DNA from: Prostheceraeus crozeri
Lineage: Eukaryota; Platyhelminthes; Polycladida; Euryleptidae
Length of the DNA stretch: 64,000 nucleotides
Direction: 5' to 3'
Assembly (NCBI GenBank): GCA_907163375.1
Contig: CAJQUW010008928.1
Location: forward strand, 124,001-188,000
Made by a program: the position numbers and the translations under genes. How positions within the stretch are numbered: the first letter of the stretch is position 1; every line of letters begins with the position of its first letter. Shown in pieces: positions 53,155 through 64,000 of the stretch. The notes below the pieces were generated by a model that was given only the letters and a program-made list of their open reading frames with translations, was not told the origin of the DNA and searched no databases.

Positions 53155-53759
53155 TGTCAACCACTAAAAAAATATTTATTTAACAAACAAGCGCTTAAGA
53201 ATATTCTCAAAATGGAAGGATTGTTGGAAATATATATATATAACAATTTCCTATCCAGCAATTGAAACAGTTAGAACAAATTCTGTCAAAGCACAAGCCA
53301 ATTCGAATGGCCATAATAAAATCAAAATATGTTTATATCTACACTGGTAGTGATGTAATAAAATGTGGATTGACATGCATGTTGTTATGAAACGGATGTT
53401 TTAATTTGGAGAGTGAGCCAACAACTTGAAACAAATATGCCACCTAAGCTATGTCGTGTACATAATAGTGTGTTTAATTCAATGTCATGATTTTACAAGA
53501 ATTGGTAATTATTCTGCTCAGTTGGCATCTGATGTACTTTACATCCATCTTAACGTGAAAATTTCCATGATATCTTTTGCGCTGTTATTCGTGATATTAG
53601 TATGAATTTCATACATGAACTTATTACTCTTTGCATCTCCATCTGTTTTAAAATTTTTGATGGCCAAGTTGCAATAAAAAAAATAGTTTATGCATCACAA
53701 ACCTTCACAAAGTAATCGTTTGTTCTAAATTGACATCAATTTTTTTTGCTTTTGTTTAG
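53155..53759. other. Sequence upstream of the RAB7 exon, probably 5' intron
   Basis: AT-rich with no coding frame. It ends in a polypyrimidine tract and AG (53758-53759). The exon that follows has only 7 nt before its ATG, so a 5' untranslated exon must lie further upstream. I could not identify that exon or the promoter. Confidence 0.55.
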
Positions 53760-53819
53760 AATCAGAATGACATCTCGCAAAAAGGTGCTTTTGAAAGTGA
53801 TAATTCTCGGAGACAGTGG
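53760..53819 (+). CDS. RAB7: RAB7 small GTPase, first coding exon
   Basis: The exon encodes MTSRKKVLLKVIILGDSG, the near-invariant N-terminus of animal RAB7, the GTPase that directs late endosome and lysosome traffic. The coding part is 53767-53819, with ATG at 53767. The last two bases (GG) begin the Gly codon of the phosphate-binding P-loop (GDSGVGKT), giving a phase-2 intron. From memory, human RAB7A is cut in the same codon. The acceptor is a T-rich tract ending TTTAG (53759) and the donor is GTGAGT (from 53820). The rest of the P-loop, switches and prenylated C-terminus must lie beyond this window, because I find no continuation before 64000. Vertebrates have RAB7A and RAB7B; this matches the RAB7A type. 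It is the only confident host gene here. Confidence 0.92.
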
Positions 53820-54414
53820 GTGAGTATTTCTGTCCATTTGTTTATTGTTTTTTTGCTGTTTATTTTAAGATACAGAACTTATTGTCACTTCGTGCAAAAC
53901 AAGTGTCTCCTGGCTCACTGAAGGAGAACACAAGAAAATTAATATCTTACTTTATATATCTAATACCACACATGAATATCTAACATCTCACAGAATAATG
54001 CGCTGCTTGCATCAAATTTTGAATCCTTCACCTCGACCTAAATTTGCTGGTGAGTGAAATGAAAATGTGACAACTTCGTGGTGGTTAAAGGATTGCCGTT
54101 TGGGATTTCGATTATCCAGGATTCCCAACGAATTTGACATCAATACTGATGAAGTTATAAGAGTTGTATGAAGTTGACATGAATTTTGATATGAGATCTG
54201 ATCAGAAAGAAGGACCATTTAAATTGTGGAAATTCAATTGATTCTCATGCCTTCCAGTCGTGTCGCACCTCAGCGAGCCATACATCATTCGAGAGCTTGC
54301 ATTCTTAGCTTTCTAATGAGTTATGATAAACTTGAATCCTCTACTGCATTTGCTGAGTAGTGCTCAAAATATTAAAATAGCTCAAATTTTCATGTCTCAG
54401 TTGTTTAACCCTTA
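53820..54414 (+). other. Start of the RAB7 intron
   Basis: Begins with a canonical GTGAGT donor. No coding motif and no continuation of the RAB7 P-loop. The frame at 54012-54218 on the minus strand has no motif. Confidence 0.6.
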
Positions 54415-56217
54415 AACGGCTGAGCCCGAGTTAACTCGTATCGAGCATTATCAACATTTGTACAGCAGGAAACTGAGCCCGAGTTAACTCGTATCGGGAA
54501 GACGGGAAAATATCACTGACGCCGCACAGAAGTTGTCATTTAGAAACTTATCCCGAGTTAAATCTTATTGGGAGGACAGGCAACTGTCATTGATAGACAC
54601 ATTTTTCTCTTCCACCGTGCACGAATGACGAGTTAACTAGGGCTGCTAGGGTGATCCAATTTCACGAATGCCGAGTTAACTCGTTTTTGGCATGAATTGA
54701 CTTAATGTCACACTTTCGATATTCTTACAATGCTTATGATTCATGTAAATCCGTATTCAATATCACTGGATATCATGTGACCTACTTCAATGAAAATCTA
54801 TTTCGCAAATGCAGGGTTGCCTTTTGAGAATGGATAGGAATGAGTAGAAGTTGTTGAAATATTCTCGAATACATTAATAGCCCACTTGTGATATTGGTCA
54901 ATGTCCAAGGATATCCTTCAAAGCGACGCTTGGGTGAGCATATTTTCTATAAATAGAGCGCAGCAGGCGTTACAAACTGATTGCAAAGTAGAATGGTCTA
55001 GATAATTTGCACAAATGTCATATTGTTTTTGTGTCATATCGCACATATCTGATCGCATTGTTATAGATCACAACTCAGGCGACTCAATACCGTGATTTAG
55101 GTGATGTAGATTTCGATGATTTGGTGATGGAGAATTTTTTGTGCATTTACGGTAGGCCTACTATTGGACAGAATACCATGTCTTTGCTTCTGTTGAACTA
55201 TGTTTCCGTCAACACCATACGATTCGAGAATAGAAAGATTTAGATAACTCCTCTGATTCCACATAATCTTTCGCATGGATCTGATTTACTCATTATCTAG
55301 ATTTATGCAGAGCTATGTTGCTGAGGATTGAACAAAATTGTGGTCAGTTCTTTGATTACATATAACAGGGTGTCGACAGTCCTTTAAAAGTCCTTTAAGC
55401 CCTTTATCGTAAAAATAGTCCTTTAAGTCCTTTAAAAGTACTTTATTTTGGTACTTGGTCCTTTATTTCGTCGAACGATTATTATATTCAAATTATTTTT
55501 TGTCGAACGATTTATTTATTGTCTACGATATTTTTGTTGTCTGTTGCAAATCTACATGTCACAAACAGCAAAAGCCTCTTCCAATCTTCCATTTCCAATT
55601 TTATGTTATCTCCCCTTTCCCAGTTGTTCTGAGAAAACTATTACCAACCTGATAAGTTTGGTTTACAGGGAACGTTTTTTCGAATCGTATTCGCTCAATC
55701 GAAAACGCATGGAAAAGTCCGAACGGAAAGTGCATTGAAGTCAAAGAATATCTGATGATGAAAGCTGACCAATTATGTTCGACAGTCCATCTTTCTGTGT
55801 AGGTTGTTTGGTTGAAAACGCTTCTTCGATGAAGATGAAGAATTGTGCAATAAACTGAGACTTGGCAATGATTTGTCTATTTACACGTATATTTACATGA
55901 AGAAAAAACTGATATCCAATCTATAATCATCACCATTTCGTTACGACGTGCAAGGTGATAGTAACATATCTCCCCATTGCTCTAGTCATAGTTCATTTGC
56001 ATGGATCACATGCACTAATTTAAATGATGCGTCAGTGCTTGTCAAATATTATGGTTACTATTCGATTTGAATGAAGAGATCCATGAGATTCACAGCTTTC
56101 TTTATCTATAATGCATATTTAAGATACAACATGGTGGTCGTAGCGCCAGCATAACATTAATCGATATACATTCATAGAAATCACATCAATTCATTTCAAA
56201 CACTTCGAAAAAAGCTG

Positions 56218-56285
56218 CGACTCGGATGGGAGTTGAACCCATGGGCTTCTAGTTATGGACGCTCTTCCAACTGAGCTACTGTGTC
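56218..56285 (-). tRNA. tRNA-like pseudogene inside the CAG-ended element
   Basis: On the minus strand TAGCTCAGTTGGAAGAGC forms a good D arm and A box. ATGGGTTCAACTCCCAT forms a perfect T arm and B box. The acceptor arms pair at five of seven positions, and a run of six T follows as a polymerase III stop. The anticodon arm and variable loop are about 5 nt short and do not pair, so no anticodon can be assigned. It is a tRNA pseudogene or SINE head rather than a working tRNA. Confidence 0.55.
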
Positions 56286-56650
56286 GGTAACGTTAGTTGC
56301 CAGATTGTTCAACCCCAGCCCCTACTGCAGACTACATCGAAGCGTTGACTACCATGGAAGTAGTACACAAGATCCACAATCATGCACATAGATAGCTAGG
56401 AATAGAGAGCTCGGGGACGCAATCCACACAGATATGCACATTGCACACCGTAACATACAATGGTAAGGTAACAAGTCTATTTGTTCAGAGACTGAGGAAT
56501 TCGACAGGAGGAATACATGTAGGCTTGATAATTCATTCCAGTCAGTGTCGGGATATGCTGTCTGGTCGTCTGTTCGGTGTCGTCAAGGTAGTCCTCTGCC
56601 TGTTCTCCTTGTCAGACCAATGTCGAACGAGGGTTAACTGTCAGTAAACA

Positions 56651-56963
56651 TTGCCTCGTGGAACATTTGAAAGAACAGTCTTTAATCGCTCAACGACGTA
56701 TCGCGGATGGCATCAGCAAAGCAGGCGGACTGATGAAAGTAAAGATAACACAGTCCATAATAAATCACTGTCGGAGATACAGACAAAGGCCTACCGACGC
56801 TCGTCGAAAAGATGCCGACGAAATTCAGACACGAAATCAAAAAAAAGTGCGGAGAAACGGAAAGCCGAGGAAGCGTTATCGTAAATCAAAGAAAAATAAC
56901 AGAGATTTTAAGTTATGGCAGAGGAACTGTATGCCCAGAGGAGTGGATACGAATTCATATTGA
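56651..56963 (+). pseudogene. Possible hAT-like transposase tail
   Basis: The frame from 56658 reads MEHLKEQSLIAQRRIADGIS, then KAGGLMKVKITQSIINHCRRY and a basic tail. The pattern of two helices around a GG and V.IT word resembles the C-terminal tails of some hAT transposases. It lies inside the CAGGGTGTCGACAG element. The overlapping frame at 56651-56884 is the alternative. The family call is weak. Confidence 0.3.
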
Positions 56964-57510
56964 AGAGAGTTCTTCCGTAACAGATTTGATCTTGATGATC
57001 ATCATCACTGGGTAATAAGATCTGACGCTTGTTTTCTTATCATTCGTTTTAGAACAATTTGTTACTGCTGAAGTGGGTAATAAGATCTGACGCTTGTTTT
57101 TGATCTCCTTGTATAAATGTTGCCACTTCGCTAATATGATCTCATGCAGTTGAAACGCTTATTTGTATTTGAATTGATGTAAAAGAATAGTCCTTTAAAA
57201 GTCCTATATTTCGGCCCATGAATTTCTGTCGACACCCTGATATAAACATGATGTTTAGAATTTTAGAATTTCTCTAAAGGAATGCATATTATGCACAAAA
57301 TTCATCATCTCAAAAGCAGTGGATGATTCGATTTGAACGAAAACCTTTCAGAGACACAGAGACAAACTTAAATTGGTTCAGTGATTTTTTCTTGCTGTCT
57401 CGATACGAGTTAACTCTAATTCAGTTTCTCATTGCATTACGGCCGCTGGCAACGCACCAGTGATATTGTCTTGCTGTCTCGATGCGAGTTAACTCGGGCT
57501 CAATGAAATT

Positions 57511-57839
57511 GGGTGGGTATATGAAGTAAGCACCACAGCTAAGGTTTTATACGAAAACATGTAAGTATGATAATGAATCAGACATCTTCTGAGCTTTCCT
57601 TTGACATATTTGTCATCGAAATCAGTGGACTAGGAAAGAAATGGTGATTTCGTAAAGTTATCACAAAATCGTGACTCCTTTGGCTGAAAAAGGTCATATT
57701 CTCATTTTTTTCATCAAAAATGTTGGCGTTTGGTATCTTCAGAATCCTTGCTTTGACCGGAGTATGAATATATAAGTCAAATTCAAATGAAGTGAATAGT
57801 TCTTTGCAAGCCTGCAACATTTTTTCTCTTAACCGTTAG
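57511..57839. other. Spacer in the RAB7 intron
   Basis: No gene or repeat end recognised between the piggyBac-like relic and the 3' end of the RTE-type LINE. Confidence 0.45.
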
Positions 57840-59095
57840 TATACAAGCAGTGCTCACCTTTACCGGCCACCAATCCCAAATTATTCCAGGGTGGGCCGTA
57901 TCGTCCTCTTCCACTTTACTCGATCGAGGGCCAGATTATGGGTTATGCCTTTTCTCTCCAGATCTTTTTATATGACCCTTTTCCATGATAGGGGTGGACG
58001 ACCTCTTCTTCGTCTGCCAGATATCGGTTGGTGCAGTGCTGTTTGGGTTATATGATCGTCTGGTCTTCTTCTGACGTGTCCGTACTATGCAAGCCGATTG
58101 TACTCCATGAATCTATCGATGGATGGGATGCTCATCTTGCGTCGAATCTCTTAACTCGGTCCCGGAGGGTTAAACCTTGACATCGCCTGAGCATCTTCAT
58201 TTCCGTCACCATCAGCCTTTGCGTATCTTTCTTTCCTCCATAGGTCATCGCAGGTCGTATCATAGCCTGGCAGATTTTTGATTTTAGCTTGAGAGGAACT
58301 CCATTGTCGTAGATAACTCCTGTCACTTGTCTTCAACTTTTCCATCCTGTTTGTATGCGGTTTTTGATGTCCTGCTCGCAAGATGATGTTACGTATAAGA
58401 GTGAACCAAGATACTTGAACTTCTTAACTGATGGGAGCGAGGCTCCATCCATTTGGATTTCTTCATCGTTCGCAGAGGTGGAGAGGTATTCACTCTTACT
58501 TCTGCTAATTCTGAGACCATTACTTTCCAGGGCATTGCGCCACAACTCCAGCCTGCTTTCTACCATTGTTTTAGAATCCCCACAAATCACCAGATCGTCA
58601 GCGTAGAGCATTTCTTTTGGGGGACTGCTCTCCAGATGCCCAGTTAACACATTCAAGACCAGTAGGAAGAGATATGGACTCAACGCCGATCCCTGGTGCA
58701 GCCCAACAGTGACCTCAAAAGGTGGAGTGCAACCATGCTTGGTTTTCACAATTGTTAGGGTTTCTCGATACATTTCCCGAATCAGAGTTACATACACCTC
58801 CGGCACTCCTACTATCGCTAGTCGTCTGAATTGTACCTTCAGAGTCTCTCAAAAAGAAACCTTCTATGTTATCTTTGCATTTCTGGCTTCTGGACTTCGC
58901 TATCTTGAAAATCAGCTTTTCTCCCTCTATCGATTCCAATTTCTCATACATTCCTTTCCATGCCTCTCTCTTTGCTTTGGCTACCGTCTTTTTGGCGTGC
59001 TTCTTGGCCAGTTTGTAACTTTCTCTATCAACATCAAGGTTGGAGGTTTTCCAATTTTTGAAGCTAACCTTCTTGGCTTTCAAGGCACCTTGGAC
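57840..59095 (-). mobile_element. RTE-type LINE fragment
   Basis: Minus-strand RTE-clade non-LTR retrotransposon. The frame 58333-58806 has VGLHQGSALSPYLFLLVLNV (reverse transcriptase palm), EMLYADDLVI (catalytic box) and SGNSKSEYLS-like and KFKYLGSLL thumb words. Downstream (to about 57850) is a GRRRRGRPPLSW tail typical of RTE C-termini. The frame 58715-59083 gives the linker before the reverse transcriptase (KNWKTSNLDVDRESYKLAKK). The linker and palm are too close together, so part of the fingers region is missing. 5' truncated at about 59095, where satellite DNA begins. Several frame interruptions; inactive. Confidence 0.8.
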
Positions 59096-59100
59096 CTACG

Positions 59101-59647
59101 TGTGTGAAGTTGGCGCAACCACTCAGCGCAACCATTTTTGTTTTTACTGTGCCACTCCCAAAAATCACATAAACCACACAATTCGAGGTCGCTGATTATG
59201 TGCCACTACTCGGTTTCACGAAATTCAGCCTCCTTTGGCCAGAAAGCGCAATTCAAATTTCAAATTGGTTGCGCTGTGAAGTTGGCGCAACCAATTTTTT
59301 AGACTTTCATAAATTTAGCGCATCAAGCAACAAAACTCATAACAAACGATGAAATATCCATGCCCAATTATGTGCCACGCAAAAAATTACTAAAAATAAT
59401 CGATCTTCATGGAAAAATCAAGTTTCAAAATTTTATTTCACCGAAGTGTGAAGTTGGCGCAACCAAATTTGAAATCAAAATTACTCAGCACACAGGCAGT
59501 TGTGCTTCACATAAATAGTACCAGCGGATGTGCCAGGTCAACATTCATCCGAATCAATCAAACAAAAGCAGTCTTTCACCCGCTCTAAAAGAAAACATTA
59601 AACATCAAATCACATGACAAAGCTTATAATAAAATATTGCACAACCC
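59101..59647 (+). repeat. Diverged edge of the satellite array
   Basis: The 19-bp motif TGTGAAGTTGGCGCAACCA occurs at 59101, 59275 and 59447, so an older period of about 173 bp is visible. Blocks such as ggtcgctgattatgtgccac and gtgccaggtcaa match parts of the 378-bp unit but with many differences. This is the older, unhomogenised margin of the array. Confidence 0.8.
59262..59297. repeat. Perfect 13-bp inverted repeat in the satellite edge
   Basis: AAATTGGTTGCGC (59262-59274) and its complement (59285-59297) enclose 10 nt. It is built from the gcgcaacca motif that recurs throughout the satellite. The arrangement is absent from the homogenised units. Confidence 0.85.
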
Positions 59648-62600
59648 GCGCAACCATTTTTCGTTTCGAGTGTGCCACTCCTGAAATGCATGTTTCTAGT
59701 ACAATTTGGGGTCGCTGACTATGTGCCACGCATCAGTTTTACTGAATTCGGCCTCCTTCACTCGGAAAACTCAATTCAAAGTTCAACTACATCACACAAT
59801 AATTCCAGCGCAACCACTTTTCAAGTTGAAATTACTCTGCATAAACGCCGTTTCACATCAAATAAATACCACCATCGTGTGTGCCAGGTCAATATTCATC
59901 AGAATCGACCAAACACTCGTACCTATTCACTCGCTAAATCAGAAAATATCATCCTTCAAAAACACATGATTTCCTGCAATGTATAGGCCTAAGACGTGAG
60001 CAGAAGCTCAGATCAATTCGAGTCAGCGCAACCATTTTTCATTTCGAGTGTGCCACTCCTGAAATGCATGTTTCTAGTACAATTTGGGGTCGCTGACTAT
60101 GTGCCACGCATCAGTTTTACTGAATACGGCCTCCTTCACTCGGAAAACTCAATTCAAAGTTCAACTACATCACTCAATAATTCCAGCGCAACCACTTTTC
60201 AAGTTGAAATTACTCTGCTCAAACGCCGTTTCACATCAAATAAATACCACCATCGTGTGTGCCAGGTCAATATTCATCAGAATCGACCAAACACTCGTAC
60301 CTATTCACTCGCTAAATCAGAAAATATCATCCTTCAAAAACACATGATTTCCTGCAATGTATAGGCCTAAGACGTGAGCTGAAGCTCAGATCAATTCGAG
60401 TCAGCGCAACCATTTTTCATTTCGAGTGTGCCACTCCTGAAATGCATGTTTCTAGTACAATTTGGGGTCGCTGATTATGTGCCACGCATCAGTTTTACTC
60501 AATTCGGCCTCCTTCACTCGGAAAACTCAATTCAAAGTTCAACTACATCACTCAATAATTCCAGCGCAACCACTTTTCAAGTTGAAATTACTCTGCTCAA
60601 ACGCCGTTTCACATCAAATAAATAGCACCATCGTGTGTGCCAGGTCAATATTCATCAGAATCGACCAAACACTCGTACCTATTCACTCGCTAAATCAGAA
60701 AATATCATCCTTCAAAAACACATGATTTCCTGCAATGTATAGGCCTAAGACGTGAGCTGAAGCTCAGATCAATTCGAGTCAGCGCAACCATTTTTCATTT
60801 CGAGTGCGCCACTCCTGAAATGCATGTTTCTAGTACAATTTGGGGTCGCTGACTATGTGCCACGCATCAGTTTTACTGAATTCGGCCTCCTTCACTCGGA
60901 AAACTCAATTCAAAGTTCAACTACATCACACAATAATTCCAGCGCAACCACTTTTCAAGTTGAAATTACTCTGCATAAACGCCGTTTCACATCAAATAAA
61001 TACCACCATCGTGTGTGCCAGGTCAATATTCATCAGAATCGACCAAACACTCGTACCTATTCACTCGCTAAATCAGAAAATATCATCCTTCAAAAACACA
61101 TGATTTCCTGCAATGTATAGGCCTAAGACGTGAGCTGAAGCTCAGATCAATTCGAGTCAGCGCAACCATTTTTCATTTCGAGTGTGCCACTCCTGAAATG
61201 CATGTTTCTAGTACAATTTGGGGTCGCTGATTATGTGCCACGCATCAGTTTTACTAAATTCGGCCTCCTTCACTCGGAAAACTCAATTCAAAGTTCAACT
61301 ACATCACACAATAATTCCAGCGCAACCACTTTTCAAGTTGAAATTACTCTGCTCAAACGCCGTTTCACATCAAATAAATACATGTAGCACCATCGGGTGT
61401 GCCAGGTCAATATTCATCAGAATCGACCAAACACTCGTACCTATTCACTCGCTAAATCAGAAAATATCATCCTTCAAAAACACATGATTTCCTGCAATGT
61501 ACAGGCCTAAGACGTGAGCTGAAGCTCAGATCAATTCGAGTCAGCGCAACCATTTTTCATTTCGAGTGCGCCACTCCTGAAATGCATGTTTCTAGTACAA
61601 TTTGGGGTCGCTGACTATGTGCCACGCATCAGTTTTACTGAATTCGGCCTCCTTCACTCGGAAAACTCAATTCAAAGTTCAACTACATCACACAATAATT
61701 CCAGCACAACCACTTTTCAAGTTGAAATTACTCTGCTCAAACGCCGTTTCACATCAAATAAATACCACCATCGTGTGTGCCAGGTCAATATTCATCAGAA
61801 TCGACCAAACACTCGTACCTATTCACTCGCTAAATCAGAAAATATCATCCTTCAAAAACACATGATTTCCTGCAATGTATAGGCCTAAGACGTGAGCTGA
61901 AGCTCAGATCAATTCGAGTCAGCGCAACCATTTTTCATTTCGAGTGTGCCACTCCTGAAATGCATGTTTCTAGTACAATTTGGGGTCGCTGACTATGTGC
62001 CACGCATCAGTTTTACTGAATTCGGCCTCCTTCACTCGGAAAACTCAATTCAAAGTTCAACTACATCACACAATAATTCCAGCGCAACCACTTTTCAAGT
62101 TGAAATTACTCTGCATAAACGCCGTTTCACATCAAATAAATACCACCATCGTGTGTGCCAGGTCAATATTCATCAGAATCGACCAAACACTCGTACCTAT
62201 TCACTCGCTAAATCAGAAAATATCATCCTTCAAAAACACATGATTTCCTGCAATGTATAGGCCTAAGACGTGAGCTGAAGCTCAGATCAATTCGAGTCAG
62301 CGCAACCATTTTTCATTTCGAGTGTGCCACTCCTGAAATGCATGTTTCTAGTACAATTTGGGGTCGCTGACTATGTGCCACGCATCAGTTTTACTAAATT
62401 CGGCCTCCTTCACTCGGAAAACTCAATTCAAAGTTCAACTACATCACTCAATAATTCCAGCGCAACCACTTTTCAAGTTGAAATTACTCTGCTCAAACGC
62501 CGTTTCACATCAAATAAATACCACCATCGTGTGTGCCAGGTCAATATTCATCAGAATCGACCAAACACTCGTACCTATTCACTCGCTAAATCAGAAAATA

Positions 62601-64000
62601 TCATCCTTCAAAAACACATGATTTCCTGCAATGTATAGGCCTAAGACGTGAGCTGAAGCTCAGATCAATTCGAGTCAGCGCAACCATTTTTCATTTCGAG
62701 TGTGCCACTCCTGAAATGCATGTTTCTAGTACAATTTGGGGTCGCTGATTATGTGCCACGCATCAGTTTCACTAAATTCGGCCTCCTTCACTCGGAAAAC
62801 TCAATTCAAAGTTCAACTACATCACACAATAATTCCAGCGCAACCACTTTTCAAGTTGAAATTACTCTGCTCAAACGCCGTTTCACATCAAATAAATACC
62901 ACCATCGTGTGTGCCAGGTCAATATTCATCAGAATCGACCAAACACTCGTACCTATTCACTCGCTAAATCAGAAAATATCATCCTTCAAAAACACATGAT
63001 TTCCTGCAATGTATAGGCCTAAGACGTGAGCTGAAGCTCAGATCAATTCGAGTCAGCGCAACCATTTTTCATTTCGAGTGCGCCACTCCTGAAATGCATG
63101 TTTCTAGTACAATTTGGGGTCGCTGACTATGTGCCACGCATCAGTTTTACTGAATTCGGCCTCCTTCACTCGGAAAACTCAATTCAAAGTTCAACTACAT
63201 CACACAATAATTCCAGCGCAACCACTTTTCAAGTTGAAATTACTCTGCTCAAACGCCGTTTCACATCAAATAAATACCACCATCGTGTGTGCCAGGTCAA
63301 TATTCATCAGAATCGACCAAACACTCGTACCTATTCACTCGCTAAATCAGAAAATATCATCCTTCAAAAACACATGATTTCCTGCAATGTATAGGCCTAA
63401 GACGTGAGCTGAAGCTCAGATCAATTCGAGTCAGCGCAACCATTTTTCATTTCGAGTGTGCCACTCCTGAAATGCATGTTTCTAGTACAATTTGGGGTCG
63501 CTGACTATGTGCCACGCATCAGTTTTACTAAATTCGGCCTCCTTCACTCGGAAAACTCAATTCAAAGTTCAACTACATCACTCAATAATTCCAGCGCAAC
63601 CACTTTTCAAGTTGAAATTACTCTGCATAAACGCCGTTTCACATCAAATAAATACCACCATCGTGTGTGCCAGGTCAATATTCATCAGAATCGACCAAAC
63701 ACTCGTACCTATTCACTCGCTAAATCAGAAAATATCATCCTTCAAAAACACATGATTTCCTGCAATGTATAGGCCTAAGACGTGAGCTGAAGCTCAGATC
63801 AATTCGAGTCAGCGCAACCATTTTTCATTTCGAGTGTGCCACTCCTGAAATGCATGTTTCTAGTACAATTTGGGGTCGCTGACTATGTGCCACGCATCAG
63901 TTTTACTAAATTCGGCCTCCTTCACTCGGAAAACTCAATTCAAAGTTCAACTACATCACACAATAATTCCAGCGCAACCACTTTTCAAGTTGAAATTACT
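59648..64000 (+). repeat. 378-bp satellite array, 11 full units plus a half, open at window end
   Basis: Units counted from gcgcaaccattttt begin at 59648, 60026, 60404, 60782, 61160, 61544, 61922, 62300, 62678, 63056, 63434 and 63812. All are 378 bp except the fifth (384, with six extra bases near 61381). Units differ at a handful of sites only. Each unit carries gcgcaacca twice (offsets 0 and 160). Open frames of 87 and about 104 codons recur in every unit, but they overlap each other and the variants change amino acids, so they are not taken as genes. The array lies in the RAB7 intron and continues past the window. Confidence 0.97.

Larger units (their letters stand above)
55366..57239 (+). 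mobile_element. CAGGGTGTCGACAG element with 6-bp target duplication
   Basis: A perfect 14-bp inverted end (CAGGGTGTCGACAG at 55366, complement ending 57239), with ATATAA directly on both sides (55360-55365 and 57240-57245). Subterminal agtcctttaaaagtcc words occur at both ends. At 1874 bp it carries only a short coding relic and a tRNA-like segment. The CAGGGTGTCGAC start fits hAT-like elements. Confidence 0.85.
54415..57510. mobile_element. piggyBac-like non-autonomous relic with CGAGTTAACTCG repeats
   Basis: The left end TTAA followed by CCCTTAAACGGC fits a piggyBac-type terminus at a TTAA target. Inside the left end the palindrome CGAGTTAACTCG or variants recur about five times (54428-54685). 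Two more copies lie on the right side (about 57410 and 57487) in inverted context, matched by neighbouring words (actcgtatcg, aatatcactg). The right terminus itself is eroded and its limit is approximate. A separate CAG-ended element has inserted into its middle. No piggyBac transposase was recognised. Confidence 0.55.

Noticed and set aside
59648-64000. Satellite frames of 87-104 codons as a tandem gene family
   Set aside because: Two overlapping frames per unit are equally open, the longer one often needs a non-ATG start, and the unit variants change amino acids, so there is no sign of protein-level selection.
59648-64000. Regular repeats as a CRISPR-like array
   Set aside because: Units are 378 bp and homogeneous throughout with no unique spacers, and the DNA is eukaryotic.
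53820-64000. Second RAB7 coding exon within the window
   Set aside because: I looked for an acceptor followed by the VGKT coding sequence and found none among the transposon and satellite sequences.

Overview
This window is metazoan nuclear DNA, most likely from a marine invertebrate. I lean to an echinoderm or another ambulacrarian, from the transposon mix and the recurrent aggcct/acatgta words; that lean is inference. It is AT-rich, with GT-AG splice sites, many transposon families and a satellite array. There are no operons, rRNA genes or CRISPR arrays. The only host gene I can name is RAB7, seen as one coding exon at 53760-53819 (+) followed by a canonical donor. Everything from 53820 to 64000 appears to lie in its next intron.

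Layout. 1342-12533 is an 11.2 kb DNA transposon. Its long terminal inverted repeats (TIRs) carry 143-bp tandem subrepeats, five on the left and three on the right. Its decayed gene has Cys/His N-terminal modules, a conserved middle region, and a C-terminal region whose acidic residues are spaced like the active site of FEN1/XPG nucleases. I see no DDE transposase in it. A 5'-truncated LINE (6574-9527, minus) has inserted into this gene. 12605-13622 is a deleted mariner-type element. 14600-16740 is a second LINE. 18239-18627 is a fold-back element between 12-bp direct repeats. 19403-20059 is a hAT-type miniature element with an 8-bp target duplication (TSD). 20980-24232 is a head-to-head pair of Penelope-like fragments, one split by a Tc1-type transposon (21417-23032).

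24573-26838 and 44244-46431 are two inverted copies of one non-autonomous family with CAGGCCTG ends and 6-bp TSDs. 30626-32990 is a Ty1/copia fossil. 39027-46975 is a nested stack: an outer element with CAGGGGTGGGC-like ends holds a hAT element (40735-43601, perfect 8-bp TSD) and the second CAGGCCTG copy. 48500-48960 holds two tRNA-like relics. 52364-53154 holds a long palindrome next to a 450-bp miniature element.

Within the RAB7 intron come a piggyBac-like relic (54415 to about 57510), a CAGGGTGTCGACAG element nested in it (55366-57239, itself holding a tRNA-like sequence), an RTE-type LINE (57840-59095, minus), a diverged satellite edge (59101-59647) and a 378-bp satellite array that runs off the window end.

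Overall this is a repeat-dense, intron-type landscape. The strongest candidate for something undescribed is the FEN1-like-nuclease transposon with subrepeated TIRs. Next are the several CAG-ended families sharing 6-bp target duplications, the hammerhead-like motif in the Penelope tail, and the block structure of the satellite.
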